Shown here in pieces: positions 17,104 to 25,550 of a stretch of 64,000 nt of DNA. The position numbers and the translations under genes are program-made. The stretch is taken from assembly GCA_964619555.1 (NCBI GenBank), contig CAZUDV010000006.1:124001-188000 (forward strand), in the 5' to 3' direction. This DNA comes from JAGOPY01 sp964619555. GTDB taxonomy: Bacteria > Bacteroidota > Bacteroidia > Bacteroidales > JAGOPY01. The notes below the pieces were generated by a model, which had not been told where the DNA came from, made no database searches, and saw only the letters and a program-made list of their open reading frames with translations. How positions within the stretch are numbered: position 1 is the first letter of the stretch; each line of letters begins with the position of its first letter.

Positions 17104-17751
17104 TCAGACGAAAATCCGGTGGATCCCGGGTGAATAATCCTGTTGCAGATGATCCAGGAAAGCCTGGTATTCTTCCTTATTCATCATAAAATCGACATTG
17201 TTTGTATCTACAATCAGGATCCTCATATCCTGCAATGAACGAAAGTGATTCATGTATCCTGATTGGATCTTTTCCAGGTATTCCGGCTGAATGGATAGTT
17301 CGTAATTCCTTCCCCGGTTTTTTATATTCGCCTGCAACCGGGGCACATCCAGGTATAGATAAACCATCAGGTCAGGCTTTGGCAGAAAAGCACTGATAAT
17401 GTGGAATAACCTGGAATACAGGTTGAATTCATCTGCTTTGAGGTTATTCCGGGCAAATATGAGAGATTTGTCAATGAAATAATCGGAAATGGTAAACGAT
17501 TTAAACAGTTCCTGTGTCGACAACCGGTCTTTTAATTGCTGATAGCGATCAGCCAGAAACGACATTTCCAGCGGAAAAGCATATGTATCAGGATTTTCAT
17601 AGAATTTGGGAAGAAAAGAATTGTCTTCAAACCGTTCCAGGATAAGTCGTGCATTGAATTCTTCCGCCATCCGTGCAGCCAGGGTGGTCTTACCGGCACC
17701 GATATTGCCTTCGATGGCTATATAATTATATTTGAATGTGTTATTCCACAT
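17104..17751 (-). CDS. deoxynucleoside kinase (second copy, next to folK)
   Basis: 215 residues from ATG at 17751; an earlier ATG at 17775 lies inside folK and would add eight residues. The P-loop GNIGAGKT and the lid region IKNRGRNYELSI are conserved, and ERFEDNSFLPKFY corresponds to the substrate site. In contrast to the copy at 3661, the DR[ST] motif is replaced by DYFIDKSLIFA, a form I recall from the dNK subfamily found beside folK. That suggests a different deoxynucleoside preference. Reading order is gap, folK, dNK; the kinase start overlaps the folK end by 11 bases, implying coupled translation. Confidence 0.87.
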   Translation of the reverse strand: MWNNTFKYNYIAIEGNIGAGKTTLAARMAEEFNARLILERFEDNSFLPKFYENPDTYAFPLEMSFLADRYQQLKDRLSTQELFKSFTISDYFIDKSLIFARNNLKADEFNLYSRLFHIISAFLPKPDLMVYLYLDVPRLQANIKNRGRNYELSIQPEYLEKIQSGYMNHFRSLQDMRILIVDTNNVDFMMNKEEYQAFLDHLQQDYSPGIHRIFV

Positions 17752-18259
17752 ACTGACTATCCGTACTGGACTCATACTTTGCCACTTCTGTCCGGTCCGT
17801 GCATTCGGCTTTCAGGAGTCCAAGCGTTTTTTGGAAAACCGGGTGCACAAAAGATTCATTCAATTCACATAGCGGTACCAGGGCAAACATTCGAACCGGG
17901 ATTCCCGGATGAGGGATATTTAAATGTTCTTCCCGGATGATTTCCTCATTATAAAACAAAATGTCGATGTCGATGGTCCTGGAGGAATAACCTTGTCGAC
18001 CGTTCGATCTGATACGGCCAAGATCCTTTTCTACAGCAAGGATTTCCCTCAATAAAACCGATGGGGACAGATCCGTCCTGATATAGACCACCTGATTGAG
18101 GAAATTAGTATCGGAAGAAAAGCCCCAGGGTTCGGATTCATAAAGGGAGGATGTTTGGATAATGGTCCCAATTCTCACTGAAATCATCTGAACAGCCTTC
18201 CGGATGAGACCTTTCCTGTCATCCAGGTTACTCCCTAATAAAAGATAGGCCTTGTTCAT
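17741..18259 (-). CDS. folK: hydroxymethyldihydropterin pyrophosphokinase
   Basis: 172 residues. Transfers pyrophosphate from ATP to 6-hydroxymethyl-7,8-dihydropterin in folate synthesis. Motifs: YLLLGSNLDDR at the N-terminus, YESEPWG, FLNQVV, and RTIDIDILFYN with the Asp pair that binds magnesium, then HPGIPVRMFALVPL. It begins nine bases after gap and overlaps the downstream kinase gene. The last ~15 residues are not conserved in the family. Confidence 0.95.
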   Translation of the reverse strand: MNKAYLLLGSNLDDRKGLIRKAVQMISVRIGTIIQTSSLYESEPWGFSSDTNFLNQVVYIRTDLSPSVLLREILAVEKDLGRIRSNGRQGYSSRTIDIDILFYNEEIIREEHLNIPHPGIPVRMFALVPLCELNESFVHPVFQKTLGLLKAECTDRTEVAKYESSTDSQYVE

Positions 18260-18268
18260 TCCAAAAGA

Positions 18269-19282
18269 TCAGACGAATTTCTCGATCAGTTCAACCAAAC
18301 GAGAGGCATACCCCATTTCGTTGTCGTACCAGGCGACCACTTTGACCAGTTTATTTTTATCGCCAAGGACAGAAGTCAGTCCGGCATCGAAGACCGCAGA
18401 GTGTGTATTTCCAATGATATCAACCGAAACAATGGGATCTTCCGTATATTCCAGGATACCCTTAAGCCTTCCTTCAGCGGCTTCCCTGAATTTCTGATTG
18501 ATCTCCTCGATAGTGGTACAGTGTTTCAGGGTGCAGGTCAGGTCGGTCAGGGAGCCATCGGGGACAGGTACCCGGATCCCTGCTCCACCCAGATTATGGG
18601 CCAGGTGAGGGAATATCCGGGTGGCTGCCTTTGCTGCGCCGGTAGTTGTAGGGACGATAGAAGCCGCTGCGGCTCTTGCGCGGCGCAAATCCTTGTGTGG
18701 CGCATCCAGCAGGTTCTGATCCCGCGTATAAGAGTGTACGGTAGTGATAAATGCCCTTTCGATTCCCCAATTCTCATCCAGTATCATAATCAGGGGAGCA
18801 ACATTATTAGTAGTACAGGATGAATTGGAGATGATCACATCATTCCTGTCGATCATATGGTCATTCACCCCGAGTACGATATATCTGACATCTTCGCTTT
18901 CTGTCCTGGCCGGAGCCGAGATGATGACTTTTTTAGCCCCTGCCTGGGTGACATGCCGGATGGCATCTTCCCGTTTGATAAACTTACCGGTTGATTCAAT
19001 TACAATATCGATATCAAGTTTTTTCCAGGGCAGCTTTCCAGGATCTTCCTCTGAAAAAACAAGAATTTTCTGATCATTCACCAGCAGATGATCCCCGTTA
19101 TGCAGTACGGTGCCGGGGAACCGTCCATGCACCGAATCGTATTTCAGCAAGTGGGCCAGCGTATGCGAATCCGCCAGGTCATTGACGGCCACCACATGCA
19201 TACGGTCATTTTCCAGGAGCTTCCGCAGTGTTATTCTTCCAATTCTTCCAAAACCATTAACAGCAACCCTTATTACGGACAT
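18269..19282 (-). CDS. gap: glyceraldehyde-3-phosphate dehydrogenase, type I
   Basis: 337 residues. Catalyses the phosphorylating oxidation of glyceraldehyde 3-phosphate in glycolysis or the reverse in gluconeogenesis. The Rossmann start VAVNGFGRIGR and the active-site SNSSCTTNNVAP with Cys156 are intact, as are TVHSYTRDQ and the C-terminal WYDNEMGYASRLV. Type I length is normal. Asn-Asp (VNDLAD) at the cofactor loop suggests NAD use, but this is not decisive. It heads a gap-folK-dNK run with a likely promoter at 19304-19311. Confidence 0.96.
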   Translation of the reverse strand: MSVIRVAVNGFGRIGRITLRKLLENDRMHVVAVNDLADSHTLAHLLKYDSVHGRFPGTVLHNGDHLLVNDQKILVFSEEDPGKLPWKKLDIDIVIESTGKFIKREDAIRHVTQAGAKKVIISAPARTESEDVRYIVLGVNDHMIDRNDVIISNSSCTTNNVAPLIMILDENWGIERAFITTVHSYTRDQNLLDAPHKDLRRARAAAASIVPTTTGAAKAATRIFPHLAHNLGGAGIRVPVPDGSLTDLTCTLKHCTTIEEINQKFREAAEGRLKGILEYTEDPIVSVDIIGNTHSAVFDAGLTSVLGDKNKLVKVVAWYDNEMGYASRLVELIEKFV

Positions 19283-19303
19283 ATCAACAACAAATTAGTG
19301 GTG

Positions 19304-19324
19304 CAAAGATACAGGACTATCCTG
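19304..19324 (-). promoter_or_regulatory. gap promoter -7 box with adjacent palindrome
   Basis: On the minus strand TATCTTTG (19304-19311) lies 21 bases before the gap start. Directly upstream is the inverted repeat CAGGA-CTA-TCCTG (19312-19324), placed inside the spacer where a bound protein would block or alter polymerase access. Confidence 0.5.
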
Positions 19325-19380
19325 AAAAATTGCCATCGTGAAAGTGGAATTAAACCCACATGATCAAAGGCGCCAAATTT

Positions 19381-22257
19381 TTATTTCAGCAATATTTTGC
19401 TGATGAGGACCTGATCATCGCTTACGAACTTGACCATGTAGATGCCTTTTGACTGGTTCAAAAGGTTAATCTGCCCCTTGTATTCTCCATTATCCGGGGA
19501 GAGGATCCGTCTGGACAAAACCGGCTTCCCGTGTATATCGCTGATCTCCATATCGACCAGTCCAAACAATCCTTTCCATTCAACCTGCAGCATTCCGGAC
19601 GTGGGATTCGGGTAAAGAAATACATAAGCCTGATCCGGATTTTCATCCAGTCCGGTGCACTCGGCAAAATCAAAGATAATCCGGACATCATCCGTTGTGG
19701 TACACCCATCTGCATTCGTCACTTCGACCGTCAGGTGCTGAATATCGAAACCGATCCCGGTAGTGGCCACAGTAACAGAAGGATCGACCGAACCATTTGA
19801 CCAATAGTATGTCATACCAGGTACATTTACGTTTAAGGTCACGGAATCATATGGACAGACTGTAAGGTCGGGGCCGAGATCGAAGACGGGTGCGGATGAA
19901 ATGACCAGCGAAACAGAAGCCGTGGTATAATTAAAGCCGTCGAACACCTGGACGGTATAGGTAGTGCTGGCTGCGGGGGCGACAATCGGATCGCTCAGGG
20001 TAGAGGTAAATCCGGGTGGGTCGGCCGTCCAGTAATATTCATAAACGGGGTTTCCACCACTCGGAAGGGCATGCAACTGGGTTGAACCTCCTTCGCAGAG
20101 CAACGGGTCGGTGATTTCTGCTGTCACGGCAAGGGGACCTCCTGCGATCACCACCGTCACCAGGTCTTCTTCCTCGCAAACACAACCGGTTGTCAGATCG
20201 GTCACAGTCAGCCTGAAAAGTGTCGTTTCATAAAGTTTCAGGGTGATAGGATTCTGGGTGAAAGCGTTGACCAGTTTATCGGCTGGTTCCCATGACCAGC
20301 TATAATTTCCCGAACCTCCCGATCCCGATCCTGAGAGAACAGTGCTGGTGCCATGCCATATGGTATCGTTATCCCCGGCATCCGGCACGGGTAATTCGTG
20401 AACCAATACAGTGGTGCTTCCTGTTGCGATATTGTATCCATCATCTACCTGTAAAAAATATGTCGTAGTAACATCAGGCTGGACTACCGGATTCTGCAGG
20501 TTTGAATTAAAACCGGGGGGATCGGAGGTCCACTGGTAGGAATAATTTTCAGAACCACCGGAAGCGTAAGCGAACAAATGAGCTGTTTCACCGGGGCAAA
20601 CAGAGCTGGGTAAAGCCATTGGGCCAACATTGAGGGGTCCCCCGGTCACGGATAAGATCATCTGATCCATATCCTGGCATCCCCCGGCAAGATCGGTCAC
20701 TAAAAGGGTAAAAAGGGTGGTGGATTCCATCAGGATCGTCGTGGGTTCAGGTACAGTTGGATCCACAAGTTTATCGGCCGGGGTCCAGCTATAGGTGTAA
20801 TCTCCGGAACCCATGCTGGCAGAACCTTGCAGGGTGGTATTAGTCCCGTAAGGAATGCTCAGGTCAGGACCTGCATTTGACTTGGGTCCGTTTACGATAA
20901 CCTTGATACTGTCCATGACAGTCGAATCACACAAAGCCGAAACTGAAACATAATAGGTTGTTGTAATAGGCGGGCTCACCGTGATATAGGAAGTTGTATC
21001 CCCGGTGCTCCACTGGATATGATAAGGTCCGAAACCAATGATATTCTTGATCCCGATGTTCGCCGGAGTGGCGCAATTGATCATGGTATCCGGTGTTGTC
21101 TGCAGGGCAAGCTTGTAATCATTCAGAGTAAGCTTGACTGTATCCAGGTCAATACCGCATAACGATGAATTATAAATGAGGTGAATATTTTCGAACCATT
21201 CAGCCACGCCATCAGGAATGGTGATAATGTCAATGGAGACCTGGCTGTATCCCTGTGGGAAAAGAATGGAATCGGGGATCTCTTCATAGTCTACCCCGTT
21301 GACAGCTGTTCCTGCGATGGTGATCGGAAGATAAAAGTCATCATCCGGCTGGACCGAAAGGGTAAAAGTGACTTCTGCATTGTTGCAACCTTCGATCAGT
21401 GCTTCATCGGGATCGGTGGTATACTGGATTTCGTTTTCGATGCCGACGCTGCTGAAACTGTTTGCTTCCAGGAATACCCCTGAATCATAGATGTCATCCC
21501 CGCCATCACCAATGGCCAGTTTAATGTGATAGGTCTCACAGGGTATGACATTTGACCAGGCTGTCAGAACTGTTGTAAAAGCATCGTATTCTGTAAATCC
21601 CTGATTATTACTGACAAAGAACTGGCAATTCTCACAAGAGGTGGCACAGTTATATGGATTTCCGCAGTTTACCGTGTTGATTGTAACGGGTATGGTTGTT
21701 AACGGGATCAGGGCTATGTTTTTACTATTGTTGGAAAAGGGTCCGGTAATGCCGGGACCGCTGATAAAGAATCCAAAAGCATCATTTACCCCGGCGTTCA
21801 CGTATTCATGGTACTCCTCAGATGCAAAAACATACCTGAACGAGACCACGGTGGATTGCGGCACGAAGTCAAACTCCAGGATGCAGGCATCAAACGTGTT
21901 GACTCCTGAAATAGCATTCAGATCAGGATCTCCGGGAAGACCGTTTCCCTGGCCATCCGAGCCGCTGGTGTTCGGGCCGAGGGCAATGTTGATATTCCCA
22001 GAGGTCAGAATTACCCCATCCCTTACGCCGATATTTCCCGGGCCTCCCCAGAATTGACCTCTGGCGATGTTTGCACCCGTATAGGTCACATTGCTCGTCA
22101 CGACCCCCCCGCCAATGAGCACCTGCTGGACCAGTTGTTCCGGAGTAAGTGTATTACTGACATGGAGCGTGTCGGCTTTCAGATAAACTGGGCTATGAAG
22201 CAGTAGCAGGATAATAAGAGAAAAAGTAGTCAGTAGCCCTTTTGTAAAAATTTTCAT
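19381..22257 (-). CDS. T9SS cargo with choice-of-anchor L domain and repeated beta modules
   Basis: 958 residues, exported. Signal peptide about 1-29. The region about 38-270 matches the choice-of-anchor L domain (LTPEQLVQQVL, SFRYVFASEEYHEYV, DAFGFFISGPGI). A Calx-beta-like domain follows (about 285-380), then Ig/PKD-like modules. Two unlike modules alternate: A (about 460-541 and 625-707, with SWxPADKLV) and B (about 542-620 and 708-786, with WTxDPPGF), so the pair is duplicated with a period near 165 residues. The C-terminus (about 875-958: LYPNPTSGMLQVEW ... GIYMVKF) is a type A T9SS sorting domain, directing the protein across the outer membrane to the surface. Ligand unknown; adhesion is the usual guess for such proteins. 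Confidence 0.88.
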   Translation of the reverse strand: MKIFTKGLLTTFSLIILLLLHSPVYLKADTLHVSNTLTPEQLVQQVLIGGGVVTSNVTYTGANIARGQFWGGPGNIGVRDGVILTSGNINIALGPNTSGSDGQGNGLPGDPDLNAISGVNTFDACILEFDFVPQSTVVSFRYVFASEEYHEYVNAGVNDAFGFFISGPGITGPFSNNSKNIALIPLTTIPVTINTVNCGNPYNCATSCENCQFFVSNNQGFTEYDAFTTVLTAWSNVIPCETYHIKLAIGDGGDDIYDSGVFLEANSFSSVGIENEIQYTTDPDEALIEGCNNAEVTFTLSVQPDDDFYLPITIAGTAVNGVDYEEIPDSILFPQGYSQVSIDIITIPDGVAEWFENIHLIYNSSLCGIDLDTVKLTLNDYKLALQTTPDTMINCATPANIGIKNIIGFGPYHIQWSTGDTTSYITVSPPITTTYYVSVSALCDSTVMDSIKVIVNGPKSNAGPDLSIPYGTNTTLQGSASMGSGDYTYSWTPADKLVDPTVPEPTTILMESTTLFTLLVTDLAGGCQDMDQMILSVTGGPLNVGPMALPSSVCPGETAHLFAYASGGSENYSYQWTSDPPGFNSNLQNPVVQPDVTTTYFLQVDDGYNIATGSTTVLVHELPVPDAGDNDTIWHGTSTVLSGSGSGGSGNYSWSWEPADKLVNAFTQNPITLKLYETTLFRLTVTDLTTGCVCEEEDLVTVVIAGGPLAVTAEITDPLLCEGGSTQLHALPSGGNPVYEYYWTADPPGFTSTLSDPIVAPAASTTYTVQVFDGFNYTTASVSLVISSAPVFDLGPDLTVCPYDSVTLNVNVPGMTYYWSNGSVDPSVTVATTGIGFDIQHLTVEVTNADGCTTTDDVRIIFDFAECTGLDENPDQAYVFLYPNPTSGMLQVEWKGLFGLVDMEISDIHGKPVLSRRILSPDNGEYKGQINLLNQSKGIYMVKFVSDDQVLISKILLK

Positions 22258-22313
22258 GAGCTTAATAGATTAAAAGATAAAAGGATACCCCTGTTTTAAA
22301 AATCCCCGAAATG

Positions 22314-22334
22314 CAAAAATAAATTTTAAATTTG
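22314..22334. promoter_or_regulatory. divergent candidate -7 boxes
   Basis: Minus strand TATTTTTG at 22314-22321 faces the T9SS cargo gene, and plus strand TAAATTTG at 22327-22334 faces the M20 peptidase gene. They lie five bases apart in a 124-base divergent gap, so the two promoters would overlap. Neither has a clear -33 box. Confidence 0.4.
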
Positions 22335-22381
22335 AAAAATGGTTATAAAAACTAATATGCTGAACAATTAAATATGTAAAT

Positions 22382-23755
22382 ATGGCTGACATCAGAAATT
22401 ATATCGACCAGAATAAGGAGAGGTTTTTAGACGAGTTGTTCGGATTGATCCGGATACCATCCATCAGCAGTGAAACCGACAGGAAGCCGGATATGATCCG
22501 GGCAGCGGAATATTGGAAAGAGGCGCTACTGAAAGCCGGGGCAGACAAGGCTGAGATCATACCGACGGCCGGCAACCCGGTCGTGTATGGCGAGAAGATC
22601 ATCGATCCCGTCAAACCCACCGTGGTGGTTTATGCCCATTATGATGTCATGCCGGTGGATCCCATCGATCTATGGCACACTCCGCCTTTCGAGCCCCAAA
22701 TCCGGGACGGCAAGATATTTGCCAGGGGAGCTGACGACGACAAAGGACAATCCTTCATGCAGGCCAAAGCTTTTGAATACCTGGTCCAAACCGATACCCT
22801 GCCCTGTAATGTCAAGTTCATGATTGAAGGAGAAGAAGAAATCGGCTCGGTGAATATGGGCAAATTCTGCGAAGATCATAAGGAAATGCTGCAGGGTGAT
22901 ATCATTCTGGTGTCCGATACCAGTATGATTGCACCGGATGTGCCCTCTATCACCTCCGGACTCAGGGGCCTGGCCTACATGGAAGTGGAAGTGACCGGGC
23001 CCAACAAAGATCTTCACTCAGGTCTTTTCGGCGGAGCTGTAGCCAACCCGGCCAATGTCCTGGCTAAACTCATCGCCTCCCTGAAAGATGATCAGGAAAG
23101 GATCACCATTCCTGGATTTTACGATGATGTGCTGGTAATCAGTGACGAAGAAAGGGAAAAGATGTCCAAAGCTCCGTTTAACCTGGACAATTACAAGAAA
23201 GCCCTCGATATCAAAGAAGTCCTGGGAGAAGAAGGATACTCCACATCTGAACGTGTAGGCATCAGACCGACACTGGATGTGAATGGAATTTGGGGAGGTT
23301 ATACCGGGGAAGGGGCAAAGACGGTCATCCCTTCCAAAGCCAGTGCCAAGATTTCCATGAGACTTGTCCCCAACCAGGACCACGTCAAGATCAGCAGGTT
23401 GTTTGAAGAACACTTCAAAGCTATAGCTCCCCCATATGTGAAAGTAAAGGTTTCTGCGCTTCACGGAGGACAGGCCTATGTTTCACCGACAGACATGCCG
23501 GCCTACAGGGCAGCGGAAAAAGCCTACCTGAAGTCGTTCGGTAAAATGCCCGTCCCGGTGAGAAGCGGGGGCAGCATTCCGATTATCTCCACGTTCGAGC
23601 AAAAACTTGGCATGAAATCTATTTTGATGGGGTTTGGACTCGAATCTGACGCTATCCACTCCCCGAATGAGAACTATCCGTTGGGCCAATTCTTCAAAGG
23701 AATTGAAACGATCGTGTATTTCTACCAGTACTTTGTGGAAGAACTAGTGGTTTAG
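22382..23755 (+). CDS. M20-family metallopeptidase (dipeptidase type)
   Basis: 457 residues without signal peptide; cytoplasmic zinc peptidase of the M20 family, nearest to the carnosine dipeptidase-like group. Metal-site motifs are visible: YAHYDVMPVDP (His86), RGADDDKGQ (Asp118-120 region), and EGEEEIGS (catalytic Glu and metal ligand near 151-152). A lid/dimerisation domain is inserted at about 190-360 (DLHSGLFGGAVANP). The C-terminal ESDAIHSPNENY supplies the last ligand. It likely cleaves dipeptides or short peptides after uptake. It is a single-gene unit between two T9SS cargo genes; that placement need not be functional. Confidence 0.9.
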   Translation: MADIRNYIDQNKERFLDELFGLIRIPSISSETDRKPDMIRAAEYWKEALLKAGADKAEIIPTAGNPVVYGEKIIDPVKPTVVVYAHYDVMPVDPIDLWHTPPFEPQIRDGKIFARGADDDKGQSFMQAKAFEYLVQTDTLPCNVKFMIEGEEEIGSVNMGKFCEDHKEMLQGDIILVSDTSMIAPDVPSITSGLRGLAYMEVEVTGPNKDLHSGLFGGAVANPANVLAKLIASLKDDQERITIPGFYDDVLVISDEEREKMSKAPFNLDNYKKALDIKEVLGEEGYSTSERVGIRPTLDVNGIWGGYTGEGAKTVIPSKASAKISMRLVPNQDHVKISRLFEEHFKAIAPPYVKVKVSALHGGQAYVSPTDMPAYRAAEKAYLKSFGKMPVPVRSGGSIPIISTFEQKLGMKSILMGFGLESDAIHSPNENYPLGQFFKGIETIVYFYQYFVEELVV

Positions 23756-23784
23756 AAATAGAAGTGAAGGAGAGGGGGCATGGT

Positions 23785-25548
23785 TTAATACCTGGTGAAC
23801 AGCATTTTGCTCATTTCTCCCGGACTGTATACGTAAAGCAGATAAACACCCTTTTTCAATCGGGAAATATCGAGGGTGGCGTCATGACTGCCGGGCTTAT
23901 CAATCAAAACCTTCTGGCCGGCCAGGTTGTATATCGCGACTTCCAGGATCAATCCACTTTCCGGTAATCCTACATTCAGGACATCATGTGCCGGATTAGG
24001 CCAGATTGACACTGGATGGTGTTTGTTGAGTTCGTCCAGGCCGGTTGCCTCGATTGTGAATGTTTTCACTGTTGAAAAAGCTGATCCTTCAAAGGCCTGG
24101 TCGATGCTTTGCACGCTCCAATAATAAACACCAGGCTCCAGATCGTAAAGGGTATAACCTGCAAATTGACGGCAATTTCCATTACCTGTTGTCATCCGGT
24201 AGCCGGATGGATATACCGACATAGGGGAAATGATTTCACCTGTTCCGGGACTACGGCCGATCATAATGTTGTAGTTCAAGGCCAAGGCATTTGTTTCAAG
24301 GTCCGAAGCACCCGACCAGCTAAAAGTGGCCGAGTTTTCATTGATGGCAGAGGTCAGAATATCGGGCGGCAATGGAGCGGAATTGACTGTAAACTGGTTA
24401 TCGGATGCCATATTCAGGTAAAGCCTGGTTACCGGGTAATCGTTCAAGTTCAATCCGGCCAGGATAAAATCCAGGTCGCCGTCGTTCTCGAAATCAGCCC
24501 ACCGGAGAGAACTGCGGGTAGCCGGCGTTACATCATCGTTCATCTTATAAAATAAACCATTGCCGTCATTCCTGTAAATTCCTGATACGACAGCACCGCA
24601 CCCGGTAGCTTTGCCGGAAAAAACAAGGTCAGGATCGCCATCCAGGTCAAAGTCCCCCCAATCGGCGCCGCCGAGGGCAAACCCTTCAATACCTGTAAAT
24701 ACATGATTAAGTCCGGTTCCTTCATTTTTATAGAGACAGAACTGCGCTTCCAGGGCATCATTGAATCCCGAAACAGCCACATCCAGATCTCCATCGCTAT
24801 CATAATCGATCCAATGCGTTGTGCCCGACATTAAACCGGCCAGGCCAGCCTGAGTATCTGTAAAAATTCCGGCATCGTTCCGGAATATTTTAGTGGTGGC
24901 CCCTGCCCCGCTATCCCCTGTAATCAACAAATCCAAATCTCCGTCCTGGTCATAATCGCCGAAGGACCCTGAAGAGCTAGAAAAATAACCAAATCCCTGT
25001 CCTAGTGAAGTGAAATTGCCGTCATCATTAAGATAGATCTGCGTAATCCAGTTTCCCGTCAGGAAAATATCGAGATCGGCATCATGATCATAATCAACCC
25101 AGCACAGGTCGCCATTTTGTATGCCCGGCAATCCGGGGTTGATACCGGTAAATCCACCGCCATCGTTTCGGTATAACAGGGTGACGTCCCCATCAGGAGA
25201 GTTGCCGCACATCAGGAGATCCAGGTCGCCGTCGGCATCGTAATCGCCCCATGCAGCCGAACTTTCCCTGAGCGGAACGAATGGAATTCCTGATTCGGAG
25301 AATGACCCGCTGTCATTCCGGTACAGTAGGGTGACCGGGTTGTTGTCTGGTCCGGTACCGGTGACCAATACATCGAGATCGTGATCATTGTCGAAATCGG
25401 CCCAGGCTACCTCACTGCGACCGGCGCCGGCAAACGGGATATCGGTTGCTTCAAAAGGCTGGGCCTGAAGATGGGAAATAACAATAGAACTTAATAAGGC
25501 AGCAAATATTGCCCGGACTGTGCGATAGTATTTGCCTTTCACGGTCAT
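23785..25548 (-). CDS. T9SS cargo with FG-GAP/VCBS beta-propeller
   Basis: 587 residues. Signal peptide about 1-30. Seven repeats of about 50 residues each carry an Asp-rich, calcium-binding-like loop, e.g. DYDADGDLDLL, DYDQDGDLDLL and DFDLDGDPDLV, at about 51, 102, 152, 198, 248, 299 and 352. This fits one seven-bladed FG-GAP propeller. A fibronectin III-like domain (about 393-490) follows, then a type A T9SS sorting domain (about 500-587: VSIWPNPAHDVLNV ... GVYLLYVY). It is therefore a secreted or surface-bound protein. It starts two bases after the stop of the DsbD-type gene, so it is probably the second gene of that transcript. Confidence 0.88.
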   Translation of the reverse strand: MTVKGKYYRTVRAIFAALLSSIVISHLQAQPFEATDIPFAGAGRSEVAWADFDNDHDLDVLVTGTGPDNNPVTLLYRNDSGSFSESGIPFVPLRESSAAWGDYDADGDLDLLMCGNSPDGDVTLLYRNDGGGFTGINPGLPGIQNGDLCWVDYDHDADLDIFLTGNWITQIYLNDDGNFTSLGQGFGYFSSSSGSFGDYDQDGDLDLLITGDSGAGATTKIFRNDAGIFTDTQAGLAGLMSGTTHWIDYDSDGDLDVAVSGFNDALEAQFCLYKNEGTGLNHVFTGIEGFALGGADWGDFDLDGDPDLVFSGKATGCGAVVSGIYRNDGNGLFYKMNDDVTPATRSSLRWADFENDGDLDFILAGLNLNDYPVTRLYLNMASDNQFTVNSAPLPPDILTSAINENSATFSWSGASDLETNALALNYNIMIGRSPGTGEIISPMSVYPSGYRMTTGNGNCRQFAGYTLYDLEPGVYYWSVQSIDQAFEGSAFSTVKTFTIEATGLDELNKHHPVSIWPNPAHDVLNVGLPESGLILEVAIYNLAGQKVLIDKPGSHDATLDISRLKKGVYLLYVYSPGEMSKMLFTRY

Positions 25549-25550
25549 TG

